Assembly (NCBI GenBank): GCA_003545125.1
Contig: DQCI01000207.1
Span: 3,127-18,635 of the forward strand
DNA: 15,509 bases
From: Paracoccaceae bacterium
GTDB taxonomy: Bacteria; Pseudomonadota; Alphaproteobacteria; Rhodobacterales; Rhodobacteraceae
Direction: 5' to 3'
The notes beneath the pieces were generated by a model. That model saw nothing but the letters and a program-made list of their open reading frames with translations. It had not been told where the DNA came from and did no database searches. The position numbers and the translations under genes were made by a program. Shown here piece after piece: positions 6,690 to 13,530 of this stretch (the stretch's first letter is position 1; every line of letters begins with the position of its first letter).

Positions 6690-7535
6690 ATGAGCTTGAC
6701 CTACCGGACGATCACCACGGTCTTGACCGATCTCGACGTTGATGCCGCTGCGCTGAGGGCGGCGACGGACCTCACCCGGCGTGAACAGTCACATCTCGAC
6801 GTCCTGTGTCTCGGGTTAGACCGGACCCAGCCCGGATTTTATTATGCCGGTGCGAATGCAATGGTCGTGCAGGACAACCTCACACAGGCCCGCGAGGATT
6901 CGGTCCGCCTCGAAACCGGAGCACGCGAATTGCTGAAGGGGGTCGATTTTCCCTGGTCCGCCACCGCGGTCTCGGCACAGATCGTGGCGCTCGGCGGGTT
7001 GATCGCCCACCGTACCCGGTTTTCCGACCTCGTGGTTCTGCCCCGTCCCTATGGAGCCGGACGCACCCACGAGTGCGAGGCGATCACCGAGGCCGCAATG
7101 TTCGACGGCGATGTGCCGGTGCTGATCCAGCCGGACGGGACCGACTGGCCACAGGAGGTTTCGACAATCCTCGTCGGATGGAACGAGTCGACCGAGGCGT
7201 TGCGCGCGATCCGCGCGGCGCTGCCGTTCCTGAAACAGGCCGACACGGTCAACCTCGCCATCGTCGATCCGCCCCAGCACGGGCCGGAACGTTCCGATCC
7301 GGGCGGCGCGCTCAGCCAGATGCTGTCGCGTCACGGCGTCCGCGCCGAGGTTTCGGTGCTGTCCAAGACCCTGCCGCGTGTCTGCGACGTGCTTCTGCGC
7401 CATGCCGGCGACATCGGCGCCGACCTGGTCGTGATGGGCGCCTACGGTCATTCGAGGTTCCGCGAGTCGATCCTTGGTGGCGCCACCCGCAACATGCTCG
7501 AGCTCGCCGAGGTTCCGGTGCTGCTCGCCCACTGA
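6690..7535 (+). CDS. uspA: Tandem-domain universal stress protein
   Basis: A 281-residue cytoplasmic protein made of two Usp domains, roughly 1-150 and 155-281. The second keeps the nucleotide-binding loop GAYGHSRFRESILGG near 249-263, matching G-x2-G-x9-G; the first is degenerate. Usp proteins of this type are often controlled by FNR or FixK and found beside cbb3 oxidase genes in Rhodobacteraceae, where they aid survival under low energy or oxygen shift. The reading frame is open to 6549, but that region contains the anaerobox, so the ATG at 6690 is preferred. GGAAAGG lies at 6682-6688, very close to this ATG, so a TTG start at 6696 is an alternative. Its molecular target is unknown. Confidence 0.9.
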   Translation: MSLTYRTITTVLTDLDVDAAALRAATDLTRREQSHLDVLCLGLDRTQPGFYYAGANAMVVQDNLTQAREDSVRLETGARELLKGVDFPWSATAVSAQIVALGGLIAHRTRFSDLVVLPRPYGAGRTHECEAITEAAMFDGDVPVLIQPDGTDWPQEVSTILVGWNESTEALRAIRAALPFLKQADTVNLAIVDPPQHGPERSDPGGALSQMLSRHGVRAEVSVLSKTLPRVCDVLLRHAGDIGADLVVMGAYGHSRFRESILGGATRNMLELAEVPVLLAH

Positions 7536-7557
7536 CGTCGTTTACTCCCTGAGAACT

Positions 7558-7586
7558 GGCCGGGGCCCCGCCCCGGCCTTTTTTTT
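7558..7586 (+). terminator. Strong intrinsic terminator of uspA
   Basis: A 9-bp stem GGCCGGGGC/GCCCCGGCC with loop CCC, followed by eight T residues (7579-7586), 22 bp past the uspA stop. A run of ten G residues (7587-7596) follows directly. It insulates uspA from the convergent moaE. Confidence 0.93.
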
Positions 7587-7633
7587 GGGGGGGGGGACCC
7601 TTTCCGCGATCGCACGCCGCACGCCGCGCGCCA

Positions 7634-8068
7634 CTACCACCGGTCGAGCGCGGTTTCGTCCTCGTCCTTCGCCGCGACCCAGGTCTCGCCGTCCGCGCCG
7701 ATCTCCTTTTTCCAGAACGGCGCCCGGCTTTTCAGCCAGTCCATCAGGAACTCCGCCGCCTCGAAGGCAGCAACCCTGTGGCGGCTGGCGGTGGCGACCA
7801 TCATGATCGGTTCTCCCGGCACGAGACTGCCGAACCGGTGGATTACCAGCACATCCGCCAGCCCCCACCGATCGCGGGCTTCCTGCGCAAACCGCGCGAT
7901 CGCGTTCTCGGTCATGCCCGGATAGTGCTCGATCTCCATCCGCGCGAGCCCGCCGGTGCCGCGCACGACGCCGGTGAAGCTCACAACCGCGCCCACGTCG
8001 CCGCCGGCCCCGAAGCCTTCAAGCTCCGCACCGGTGTCGAACCGCTGCGCCTGGACCCGGACCCGCAT
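7634..8068 (-). CDS. moaE: Molybdopterin synthase catalytic subunit MoaE
   Basis: The 144-residue large subunit of molybdopterin synthase, which with thiocarboxylated MoaD converts precursor Z (cPMP) into molybdopterin in the cytoplasm. The sequence LKSRAPFWKKE at 112-122 carries Lys113 and Lys120, equivalent to the active-site lysines of the E. coli enzyme. GVVRG near 33-37 and the HRFGSLVPGEP stretch (77-87) are also family-typical. The open frame extends 23 codons upstream inside moaD, but the ATG at 8068 shares its A with the moaD stop (TGATG) and gives the normal N-terminus. It is the last gene of pgsA-moaD-moaE. Confidence 0.96.
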   Translation of the reverse strand: MRVRVQAQRFDTGAELEGFGAGGDVGAVVSFTGVVRGTGGLARMEIEHYPGMTENAIARFAQEARDRWGLADVLVIHRFGSLVPGEPIMMVATASRHRVAAFEAAEFLMDWLKSRAPFWKKEIGADGETWVAAKDEDETALDRW

Positions 8069-8316
8069 CACCCGCCCGTCATCGGCGGAAAGAAGGCCAC
8101 CTCGCGCACGCCGTCGAGCGGGCTGTCGAAATCGCAAAGCTCCTGGTCGAGCGCGACCCGCAGCGCCGAGAGATCCTCGAACGCCAGCGCATAGCGCGGC
8201 TCGCGCGCCTTCAGCTCGTCGACGAGGCCGGCGACCGTCGCCGCCTGCGTCTCGACCCGTTCCCGCGATTCGCCGATCCGCTCGCGGACCCAGGCGAAAT
8301 ACATCACGTCAATCAT
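8068..8316 (-). CDS. moaD: Molybdopterin synthase sulfur carrier subunit MoaD
   Basis: An 82-residue ubiquitin-like sulfur carrier. It ends in the obligatory Gly-Gly (PPMTGG), which is adenylylated and thiocarboxylated before donating sulfur in the MoaE active site. The start MIDVMYFAWVRERIG is typical, as is FFPPMTGG at the end. The ATG at 8316 lies inside the last codons of pgsA (8-nt overlap), with AGAGGA upstream, and the stop overlaps moaE by one base. Translational coupling with both neighbours is therefore likely. Confidence 0.97.
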   Translation of the reverse strand: MIDVMYFAWVRERIGESRERVETQAATVAGLVDELKAREPRYALAFEDLSALRVALDQELCDFDSPLDGVREVAFFPPMTGG

Positions 8317-8926
8317 GGCGATCCTCTCTCAGGAATGGCAGGGCCTTCTTGAAATAGTCCCAGCCGGTGATGATGGTGAGCCCACCGGCCGCCCACAAAA
8401 GCACGATCCCGGCGTTGCCCGTCCAGTCGGACCAGCCCATCAGCCAGTGGCGATAGCTGCCCTCCTGCAGCACCGCGTGGTGCTCGATCACCCCCTTGGC
8501 GAAGATCAGGATAATCGCCACCATCTGGCTGGTGGTCTTCCACTTCGCGAGGTTGGTGACCTTGAGCGCGCGGGCGCGGTCGCCGAGGCTTTCGCGCAAT
8601 CCCGAAACGAAGACCTCGCGGTAGATGATGATCGCCGAGGGCAACATGATCCAGGGGGTCAGACCGGAATAGCCGTTGATGACCAGAAGCGCGATCATCA
8701 CCAACGCCTTGTCGGCGATCGGGTCCATCGCCGCGCCGAACAGCGTCTCCAACTTCCAGGCGCGCGCAAGGTAGCCGTCGAGGTAGTCGGTAATCGCCGC
8801 GACGATGAACAGGACTATCGCGTACCAGTCGGCCCAGGGCCGCGCGAAGAACAGGAACATCACCGGGATCAGCGGCACGGCGACCAACCGGGCAATGGTG
8901 AGTATGTTCGGAAGGGTCCATCTCAT
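8309..8926 (-). CDS. pgsA: CDP-diacylglycerol--glycerol-3-phosphate 3-phosphatidyltransferase
   Basis: A 205-residue integral membrane enzyme that makes phosphatidylglycerol phosphate from CDP-diacylglycerol and glycerol 3-phosphate. The CDP-alcohol phosphotransferase signature is complete: Asp47, Asp50-Gly51, Ala54-Arg55, Gly64, Asp68 and Asp72, with exact family spacing. Hydrophobic segments lie at about 5-27, 34-46, 74-100, 130-146 and 170-190. The start MRWTLPNILTIARL is characteristic of PgsA rather than phosphatidylserine or cardiolipin synthases. The ribosome site is weak (ACAGG). It overlaps moaD by 8 nt. The pairing with moaD-moaE has no metabolic logic I can see and is probably an inherited gene order. 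Confidence 0.95.
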   Translation of the reverse strand: MRWTLPNILTIARLVAVPLIPVMFLFFARPWADWYAIVLFIVAAITDYLDGYLARAWKLETLFGAAMDPIADKALVMIALLVINGYSGLTPWIMLPSAIIIYREVFVSGLRESLGDRARALKVTNLAKWKTTSQMVAIILIFAKGVIEHHAVLQEGSYRHWLMGWSDWTGNAGIVLLWAAGGLTIITGWDYFKKALPFLREDRHD

Positions 8927-9249
8927 GGTGCCTGTCTACCGCGTTCCGGTGGCCGGGGAAAGACGGCCCGGTGGTGCAAAGTTGCGAGCGAAGGCGCCAT
9001 GCCGCCGGTCGCACGGGTGTCGATGGCAGGACCGGGGCGCTGCCGTCGTGCCATAGGCACGCCTCCGGCGTGACACCCCGAGGTGGTGGCGGACCAAAGA
9101 AGGATGGGGAACGGACCGGGCCGAGAGGCGGGCGAAGACTGTCCGACGGGGGGGCGACGGGTGGGCGAACTCGGACAGGGTGGCACGTATTTGCTTTTAT
9201 TTGTGATAGCGCTAACTGAATTTCGCCCGGGCGAATCCCTTGGCGCGGG
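8927..9249. other. Non-coding spacer between uvrC and pgsA with inverted repeats
   Basis: No gene is supported in these 323 bp. Several symmetric elements are visible. There is a 14-bp palindrome TTCGCCCGGGCGAA (9222-9235) just past the uvrC stop. There is a TAGCGCTA-centred palindrome (9207-9214). A long-range pair CTGTCCGA/TCGGACAG lies at 9139-9146/9171-9178. Two overlapping, mutually exclusive short hairpins, GTGCC/GGCAC (9048-9060) and CACGCC/GGCGTG (9058-9072), lie nearer pgsA. The A+T-rich patch 9187-9222 may contain the pgsA promoter, but no convincing -35/-10 pair was found. Confidence 0.5.
9222..9235 (-). terminator. Possible weak terminator hairpin after uvrC
   Basis: The perfect palindrome TTCGCCCGGGCGAA can form a 5-bp stem with a CCGG loop, starting 15 nt after the uvrC stop. 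It lacks a proper T-run on the minus strand (ATTCAGTTAG follows), so the call is tentative. Confidence 0.35.
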
Positions 9250-11127
9250 CTACCCGTGCTCCTGGAAATACCCGTGGATCGTCTCCGCGAGCGTCGCCGA
9301 GATCCCCGGCACCGCTTTCAGATCGTCGAGCGAGGCCCGCCCTACCGCCTTGGCCGAGCCGAAATGCTGCAGAAGCGCGCGCTTGCGCGTCGCCCCCACC
9401 CCCGGCACTTCGTCGAGCGGCGTGGCGCCGATCGCCTTCGCCCGTTTCGCCCGGTGGGTGCCGATGGCAAAGCGGTGCGCCTCATCGCGCAGCCGCTGGA
9501 CGAAGTAGAGCACCGGGTCGTTGCGTTTGAGCGCGAACGGCCGTGCCCCGATCCGGTGAAACTCCTCCTTGCCGGCATCGCGGTCGATCCCCTTGGCAAC
9601 GCCGATCATCGCGATGTCCTCGACGCCGAGATCCTCCATGATCTGGTTGACCGCCGAGACCTGGCCCGCGCCGCCGTCGATCAGCAGGAGATCCGGCCAG
9701 GTCTCGCCTTCCCGGTCCGGGTCATCCTTGAGCAGCCGCTTGAACCGCCGGGTCAGCACCTCCTTCATCATCCCGAAATCGTCGCCCGGGGTGAGCTCTT
9801 CGCCTTTGATGTTGAACTTGCGGTACTGGCTCTTGATGTAGCCCTCCGGCCCCGCCACGATCATCGCGCCCACCGCGTGTGCGCCCTGAATGTGGGAGTT
9901 GTCGTAGACCTCGATCCGCCCCGGCGGCTCGTCGAGATCGAACGCCGCCGCCAGCCCGTCGAGCAGCCGCGCCTGGCTTTCCGTCTCCGCCATCTTGCGC
10001 CCCAGCGCTTCGCGGGCGTTGCGCGCGGCCGAGGCCAACAGCTCGGCCTTTTCGCCCCTGAGCGGCACCGCCAGCTCCACCTTGCGCCCCGCCCGCTCGC
10101 TCAGCGCCTGAGCCATCAGCGCCTGATCCTCGATCGGATGCGACAGCAGCAGCAGCCGGGGTGGCTCCTTCTTGTCATAGAACTGGCCGATGAAGGCCTG
10201 CAACACCTCGGCCTCGCCGGCCCCCGCCCCGGTGCGCGGGTAAAACGCCCGGTTGCCCCAGTTCTGGTGCGCCCGGATGAAGAACACCTGGCAACACGCT
10301 TGCCCGCCCTCCATGTGCAGCGCGATCACGTCGGCCTCGGCCACACCGCGCGGGTTGATCCCCTGGCTCGACTGCACCTGGGTGAGCGCGCGGATCCGGT
10401 CGCGCAGGGCGGCGGCGCGTTCGAACTCCATCCGGTCCGAGGCCGCCTGCATCTCGCCTGCCAGCTGTTCCTGCACGGCCGTGGTCTTGCCGGAGAGAAA
10501 CCGCGTCGCGTCCGAAACAAGCCCGGCGTAGTCGGCCTCGGCGATCTTGCCCACGCAGGGCCCCGCGCACCGCTTGATCTGGTAGAGCAGGCAAGGCCGG
10601 GTGCGGCTGTCGAACATCGCGTCGGTGCAGTTGCGCAGCAGAAACACCTTCTGAAGCTGGTTCAGCGTGCGGTTCACCGCATCCGCCGAGGCGAAGGGCC
10701 CGAAATAGGTCCCCTTGTCCTTCTTCGCGCCCCGGTGCTTGCGGATCTGCGGGAAGGCGTGGTCGGTCACCAGGATATTGGGGAAGGATTTGTCGTCGCG
10801 CAGCAGCACGTTGTAATAGGGCTTGAGCTGCTTGATGAGGTTCTGTTCGAGCAGCAGCGCCTCGGTTTCCGAGCGCGTCGTCAGGAACATCATCTCGGCG
10901 GTCTGCGCGATCATCCGCGCGATCCGGGCCGAGTGGCCGGTCGGCTTGGCGTAGTTCGACACCCGCTTCTTGAGATTCTTCGCCTTGCCGACGTAGAGCA
11001 CCCGGCCCTTTTCATCGAGCATGCGGTAAACCCCGGGCGAGCCGTCGAGGCGCTTGACCTCGTCGGCAATCAAGGCGTGCCCGCGCCGGGTCGGGGGCGT
11101 GTCTTGCGGTTCGGGTTGCTCGCTCAT
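9250..11127 (-). CDS. uvrC: Excinuclease ABC subunit C
   Basis: The 625-residue nuclease of nucleotide excision repair, which makes both incisions around a lesion held by UvrB. Domains in order: GIY-YIG nuclease, with GVY at 32-34, [12 protein letters not shown] at 45-56 and the metal-binding Glu94 in [10 protein letters not shown]; a cysteine-bearing linker ([13 protein letters not shown] near 175-187); the UVR UvrB-binding helix pair near 215-247; an RNase H-like 5' nuclease domain with [14 protein letters not shown] and [10 protein letters not shown]; and C-terminal double helix-hairpin-helix ([13 protein letters not shown] and [12 protein letters not shown]). Length is close to the 610 residues of E. 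coli. The ATG at 11127 has a nearby AGGA. A 412-bp spacer separates it from the SDR gene, so it probably has its own promoter. It appears complete and intact. Confidence 0.98.
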   Translation of the reverse strand: MSEQPEPQDTPPTRRGHALIADEVKRLDGSPGVYRMLDEKGRVLYVGKAKNLKKRVSNYAKPTGHSARIARMIAQTAEMMFLTTRSETEALLLEQNLIKQLKPYYNVLLRDDKSFPNILVTDHAFPQIRKHRGAKKDKGTYFGPFASADAVNRTLNQLQKVFLLRNCTDAMFDSRTRPCLLYQIKRCAGPCVGKIAEADYAGLVSDATRFLSGKTTAVQEQLAGEMQAASDRMEFERAAALRDRIRALTQVQSSQGINPRGVAEADVIALHMEGGQACCQVFFIRAHQNWGNRAFYPRTGAGAGEAEVLQAFIGQFYDKKEPPRLLLLSHPIEDQALMAQALSERAGRKVELAVPLRGEKAELLASAARNAREALGRKMAETESQARLLDGLAAAFDLDEPPGRIEVYDNSHIQGAHAVGAMIVAGPEGYIKSQYRKFNIKGEELTPGDDFGMMKEVLTRRFKRLLKDDPDREGETWPDLLLIDGGAGQVSAVNQIMEDLGVEDIAMIGVAKGIDRDAGKEEFHRIGARPFALKRNDPVLYFVQRLRDEAHRFAIGTHRAKRAKAIGATPLDEVPGVGATRKRALLQHFGSAKAVGRASLDDLKAVPGISATLAETIHGYFQEHG

Positions 11128-11315
11128 CCGTCCTGCCTAAAGCCTTTCGCTTTGAACCGGAAACAGGTTTGCTGCGAAACACCACGCAACATTGCGGCCT
11201 GCCGCCGCGTTACGCGCAAGACCCGTGCCAGGCTGTCGCGAAACGGCGTACCGATTCCCCTGACGTGCTGCAATCTTGCCGGGGCGGGGACAAGACCAAA
11301 GCTGTTCACAGAATC

Positions 11316-11324
11316 TGTGGATAA
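11316..11324 (-). promoter_or_regulatory. Perfect DnaA box (TTATCCACA)
   Basis: TGTGGATAA on the plus strand is the exact complement of the consensus R1-type DnaA box. Flanking 9-mers CGTGGAAAG (11328-11336) and CTGTTCACA (11302-11310) each match at 6 of 9 positions, so this may be a small cluster. A single box can also mark DnaA-controlled transcription, for example of uvrC. Confidence 0.6.
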
Positions 11325-11351
11325 GTCCGTGGAAAGCTTGCCGCGCGAGGA

Positions 11352-11381
11352 GCAAAAGCCTTGTTTCCCAGCGGCTTTTGC
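11352..11381 (-). terminator. Stem-loop in the SDR-uvrC spacer, possible terminator
   Basis: GCAAAAGCC (11352-11360) pairs perfectly with GGCTTTTGC (11373-11381) around a 12-nt loop. It lies about 160 nt past the SDR stop and could end that transcript. The T-run is inside the stem rather than after it, so other roles are equally possible. Confidence 0.35.
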
Positions 11382-11539
11382 AGGTTGCCTGTCTTTTGGG
11401 CGGTCATTTAGGGACTTGTTTTCACTAAGAAAAAATATCACGTTTTTGTAAAGGCCTGAAAACTATGGCAGAAATGTGTCGGAAAAAGCCAAGCATGTCA
11501 CAGCGTGTACAAGTTGTCGCGGGGGCAACCGTGTCTTGG

Positions 11540-12331
11540 CTATTCGAGGCCCAGAATATCCGGGGTCTGCCAGGCCAGGTGCTGGCCGCCGTCGACCGCG
11601 ATCATCTGCCCGGTGACGGCCTTTGCATCGATCAGGTAGCCGAGCGCTGTGGTGATGTCGTCGGGGTCTGCGCCGCGCCCCAGCACCGTCCCCGCACGTT
11701 GCCGCGCGAAATGGTCCTCGCTCTGGCGCCCGCCCTTGAGCGTCGGCCCCGGTCCGATCGCGTTGACCCGGATCGCCGGCGCCAGCGCCTGCGCCGCGGT
11801 GCGGGTGAACGCCCAGAGCCCCATCTTGGCGATGGTGTAGGTCATGAACTCGGGCGTGAGTTTGCGCACCCTCTGGTCGAGCATGTTGACGACAAGCGCG
11901 CTGGCGCGGGGTTCCCCATCGTTCTGCGCCCCGGGGGCCTGGTCCGCAAAGGCCTGGGTCAGGAAGAACGGCGCCCGCAGGTTGGACCCCATGTGCCGGT
12001 CCCAGCTTTCGGGCGTGGCCGTGTCGAGCCGGTCGTACTCGAAGATCGAGGCGTTGTTGACGAGCAGGGTGAGCGGGCCGCCAAGCACTTCGGCCGCGCG
12101 CGGCACAAGCCCCTGCGCGGCGTCCAGATCGAGCAGATCGGCCTGAAGCGCCACCGCGCGCGCGCCCAACGCTTCGCACAGTGCCACCGTCTCGGCCGCG
12201 CCCTCCGCGGAGCCGGCATAGTGCACCGCCACGTCGTAACCGCGCTGGGCAAGGTAAACGGCCATCGCCCGGCCCAGCCGCCCGCCTGCGCCCGTTACCA
12301 ATGCCCGCCCGTTCCTGCGCGTCTCAGCCAT
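11540..12331 (-). CDS. Short-chain dehydrogenase, pteridine-reductase-like
   Basis: A 263-residue Rossmann-fold oxidoreductase. The nucleotide loop is TGAGGRLG (13-20), in the RLG form used by PTR1 and FolM rather than the usual TGxxxGxG. NNAS is at 92-95. The active site reads Asp152 (NMLDQ), Tyr165 and Lys169 (YTIAK): Asp replaces the usual catalytic Ser, as in pteridine reductase 1. GPGPTL near 194-199 and the C-terminal VDGGQHLAW complete the fold. By family it would reduce a pteridine such as dihydromonapterin or dihydrofolate with NADPH in the cytoplasm, but the substrate is inferred. The gene starts 7 nt after the antiporter stop, with GAGG upstream, so it is the last gene of that run. 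A generic SDR of other specificity remains possible. Confidence 0.88.
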   Translation of the reverse strand: MAETRRNGRALVTGAGGRLGRAMAVYLAQRGYDVAVHYAGSAEGAAETVALCEALGARAVALQADLLDLDAAQGLVPRAAEVLGGPLTLLVNNASIFEYDRLDTATPESWDRHMGSNLRAPFFLTQAFADQAPGAQNDGEPRASALVVNMLDQRVRKLTPEFMTYTIAKMGLWAFTRTAAQALAPAIRVNAIGPGPTLKGGRQSEDHFARQRAGTVLGRGADPDDITTALGYLIDAKAVTGQMIAVDGGQHLAWQTPDILGLE

Positions 12332-12338
12332 GTCCGCC

Positions 12339-13358
12339 TCAGTGGTTCAGGACCGCCAACAGATAGACCATATAGAGCCCCGCGAACACGATGCCCCAGG
12401 CGCGGCCCATGTGCCAACCCCGGAACACGAAAGGTGCGATCAACAGCGAGGCCGCGAGCATCACCCAGAGATCGAACATCAACAGCTTCGGCTCGACCGG
12501 CAGCGGCCCGACCATCGAGGCGACCCCGATGATGGCGAGCAGGTTGAACATGTTCGACCCGATCACGTTGCCCAGCGCCACGTCGGCCTGTCTGCGATAA
12601 GCCGCCATCACCGTGGTCGCGAGCTCCGGCAGCGAGGTGCCGATCGCCACCAGCGTTAGCCCGATCACGGTCTCCGACACGCCGTAGTGCCGCGCGATGT
12701 TGGTCGAGCTGTCGACCAGGATATCGGCGCCCAGCGGCAGGCCGATAAGCCCGAGGCCGAGGAACAGCAGCACTTTCCACCAGGCCATGTCGGGGTCGAC
12801 ACCCTCGACCTCGCCTTCCTCCTCGGCCTCCGCCTGCGCCTCCAGCGCGTCCGGGTCCAGCGCCTCGCCCTTGGCCGTTAGCTCGGCCGCAAGCTGCGCC
12901 TTGACCTCGCGGCGGTGGGTCTGCGCCTCGCGAAAGGCCGACGTGAGCATCAGCGCAAGGCCTGCGAGCAGGATGATGCCCTGCGGCCAGCCGAACTGGC
13001 CGCCAAACGCGAGGCCGATGAACAGGACCGTGGCCAGGATCATGTAGACGTAGTTGTGACTTGTGTCGCAGCCGGCTGTGTCGAGCCCCTTGAGCAACGC
13101 CGGCACACCCAGCACCAGGAGGATGTTGGCGGTGTTCGAACCCACCACGTTGCCCATCGCGAGCCCTGGCACACCTTCGAGCACCGCCCGCACCGAAATA
13201 AGCAGTTCCGGCGCCGAGGTGCCGAAGGCGACGATGGTGAGTGAGACGATCAGCGCCGGCACGCCGAGCCGGAGCGACAGGTTGACCGCGCCGCGCACCA
13301 GACTGTCGCCGGCAATGAGGAGGATTACCAGCCCGAGCGAGGCAATGACGAAATCCAA
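12339..13358 (-). CDS. Calcium/sodium antiporter, CaCA family (YrbG-like)
   Basis: A 339-residue inner-membrane cation exchanger with the two inverted alpha repeats of the CaCA family. Repeat 1 has GTSAPE at 46-51 and GNVVGSN at 69-75. Repeat 2 has GTSLPE at 240-245 and GNVIGSN at 263-269. The ion-binding acids are Glu51 and Glu245. About ten membrane spans are expected. A hydrophilic loop at about 141-190 between the halves is long and very acidic (EAEEEGEVEG). The start is TTG at 13358, with AAGGG 8 nt upstream; the next in-frame ATG would remove the first repeat. It begins 4 nt after the small zinc-ribbon gene and ends 7 nt before the SDR gene. Ion preference cannot be read from the sequence alone. 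Confidence 0.94.
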   Translation of the reverse strand: MDFVIASLGLVILLIAGDSLVRGAVNLSLRLGVPALIVSLTIVAFGTSAPELLISVRAVLEGVPGLAMGNVVGSNTANILLVLGVPALLKGLDTAGCDTSHNYVYMILATVLFIGLAFGGQFGWPQGIILLAGLALMLTSAFREAQTHRREVKAQLAAELTAKGEALDPDALEAQAEAEEEGEVEGVDPDMAWWKVLLFLGLGLIGLPLGADILVDSSTNIARHYGVSETVIGLTLVAIGTSLPELATTVMAAYRRQADVALGNVIGSNMFNLLAIIGVASMVGPLPVEPKLLMFDLWVMLAASLLIAPFVFRGWHMGRAWGIVFAGLYMVYLLAVLNH

Positions 13359-13362
13359 CAGC

Positions 13363-13527
13363 TCAACCCTTCTTGTCGCAGCCGCAGGGGCCCTTGCCGA
13401 TGCGGTAGCGGCCGCATTTCGGGCATTTCATGTTTTGAAGTTTTTTCTGGCCGGGGAACCTGAGCTTGCCGAAGAAGGCGAGCACCATCATGCCGACGAG
13501 GAAGAGCGTGATAAACTTGAAGTACAT
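13363..13527 (-). CDS. Small membrane-anchored zinc-ribbon protein, function unknown
   Basis: A 54-residue protein, shorter than many gene callers accept. An N-terminal membrane span (about 3-19, MYFKFITLFLVGMMVLAFFG) is followed by a basic linker. A four-cysteine knuckle comes next: C35-x2-C38 in MKCPKCGRYRIG, then C48-x-C50 in GPCGCDKKG, the pattern of a treble-clef or ribbon zinc site. It fits exactly between its neighbours, 3 nt after the S49 peptidase stop and 4 nt before the TTG start of the antiporter, so translation is probably coupled; no separate ribosome site is obvious. The overlapping frame that runs through 13325-13552 is a shadow. I do not recognise a named family. The domain layout and tight packing make a real gene likely. 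Confidence 0.85.
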   Translation of the reverse strand: MYFKFITLFLVGMMVLAFFGKLRFPGQKKLQNMKCPKCGRYRIGKGPCGCDKKG

Positions 13528-13530
13528 GAG

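Larger units (their letters stand above)
11128..11539. other. 412-bp spacer upstream of uvrC with DnaA box and AT-rich run
   Basis: No convincing gene. A 105-codon minus-strand frame (11124-11441) overlaps the uvrC start, but has no recognisable family or ribosome site. The region holds a perfect DnaA box (11316-11324) flanked by two 6-of-9 variants, a 9-bp stem-loop (11352-11381), and an A+T-rich stretch (11416-11452) that stands out against the GC-rich background. GANTC methylation sites occur near 11253 and at 11311-11315. It must also contain the uvrC promoter, which I could not place. Confidence 0.55.

Noticed and set aside
7601..7633. Short CGCACGC repeats after moaE as a tandem array
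   Set aside because: Only two adjacent copies in a GC-rich stretch; not above what composition allows.
11124..11441. A 105-codon minus-strand frame whose stop overlaps the uvrC ATG
   Set aside because: Overlap looks like coupling, but the product has no recognisable features, the frame crosses the DnaA box and AT-rich run, and no ribosome site precedes it.
9256..11451. A 731-codon plus-strand open frame opposite uvrC
   Set aside because: Antisense shadow of uvrC with no family features; it runs into the intergenic spacer without a real start.
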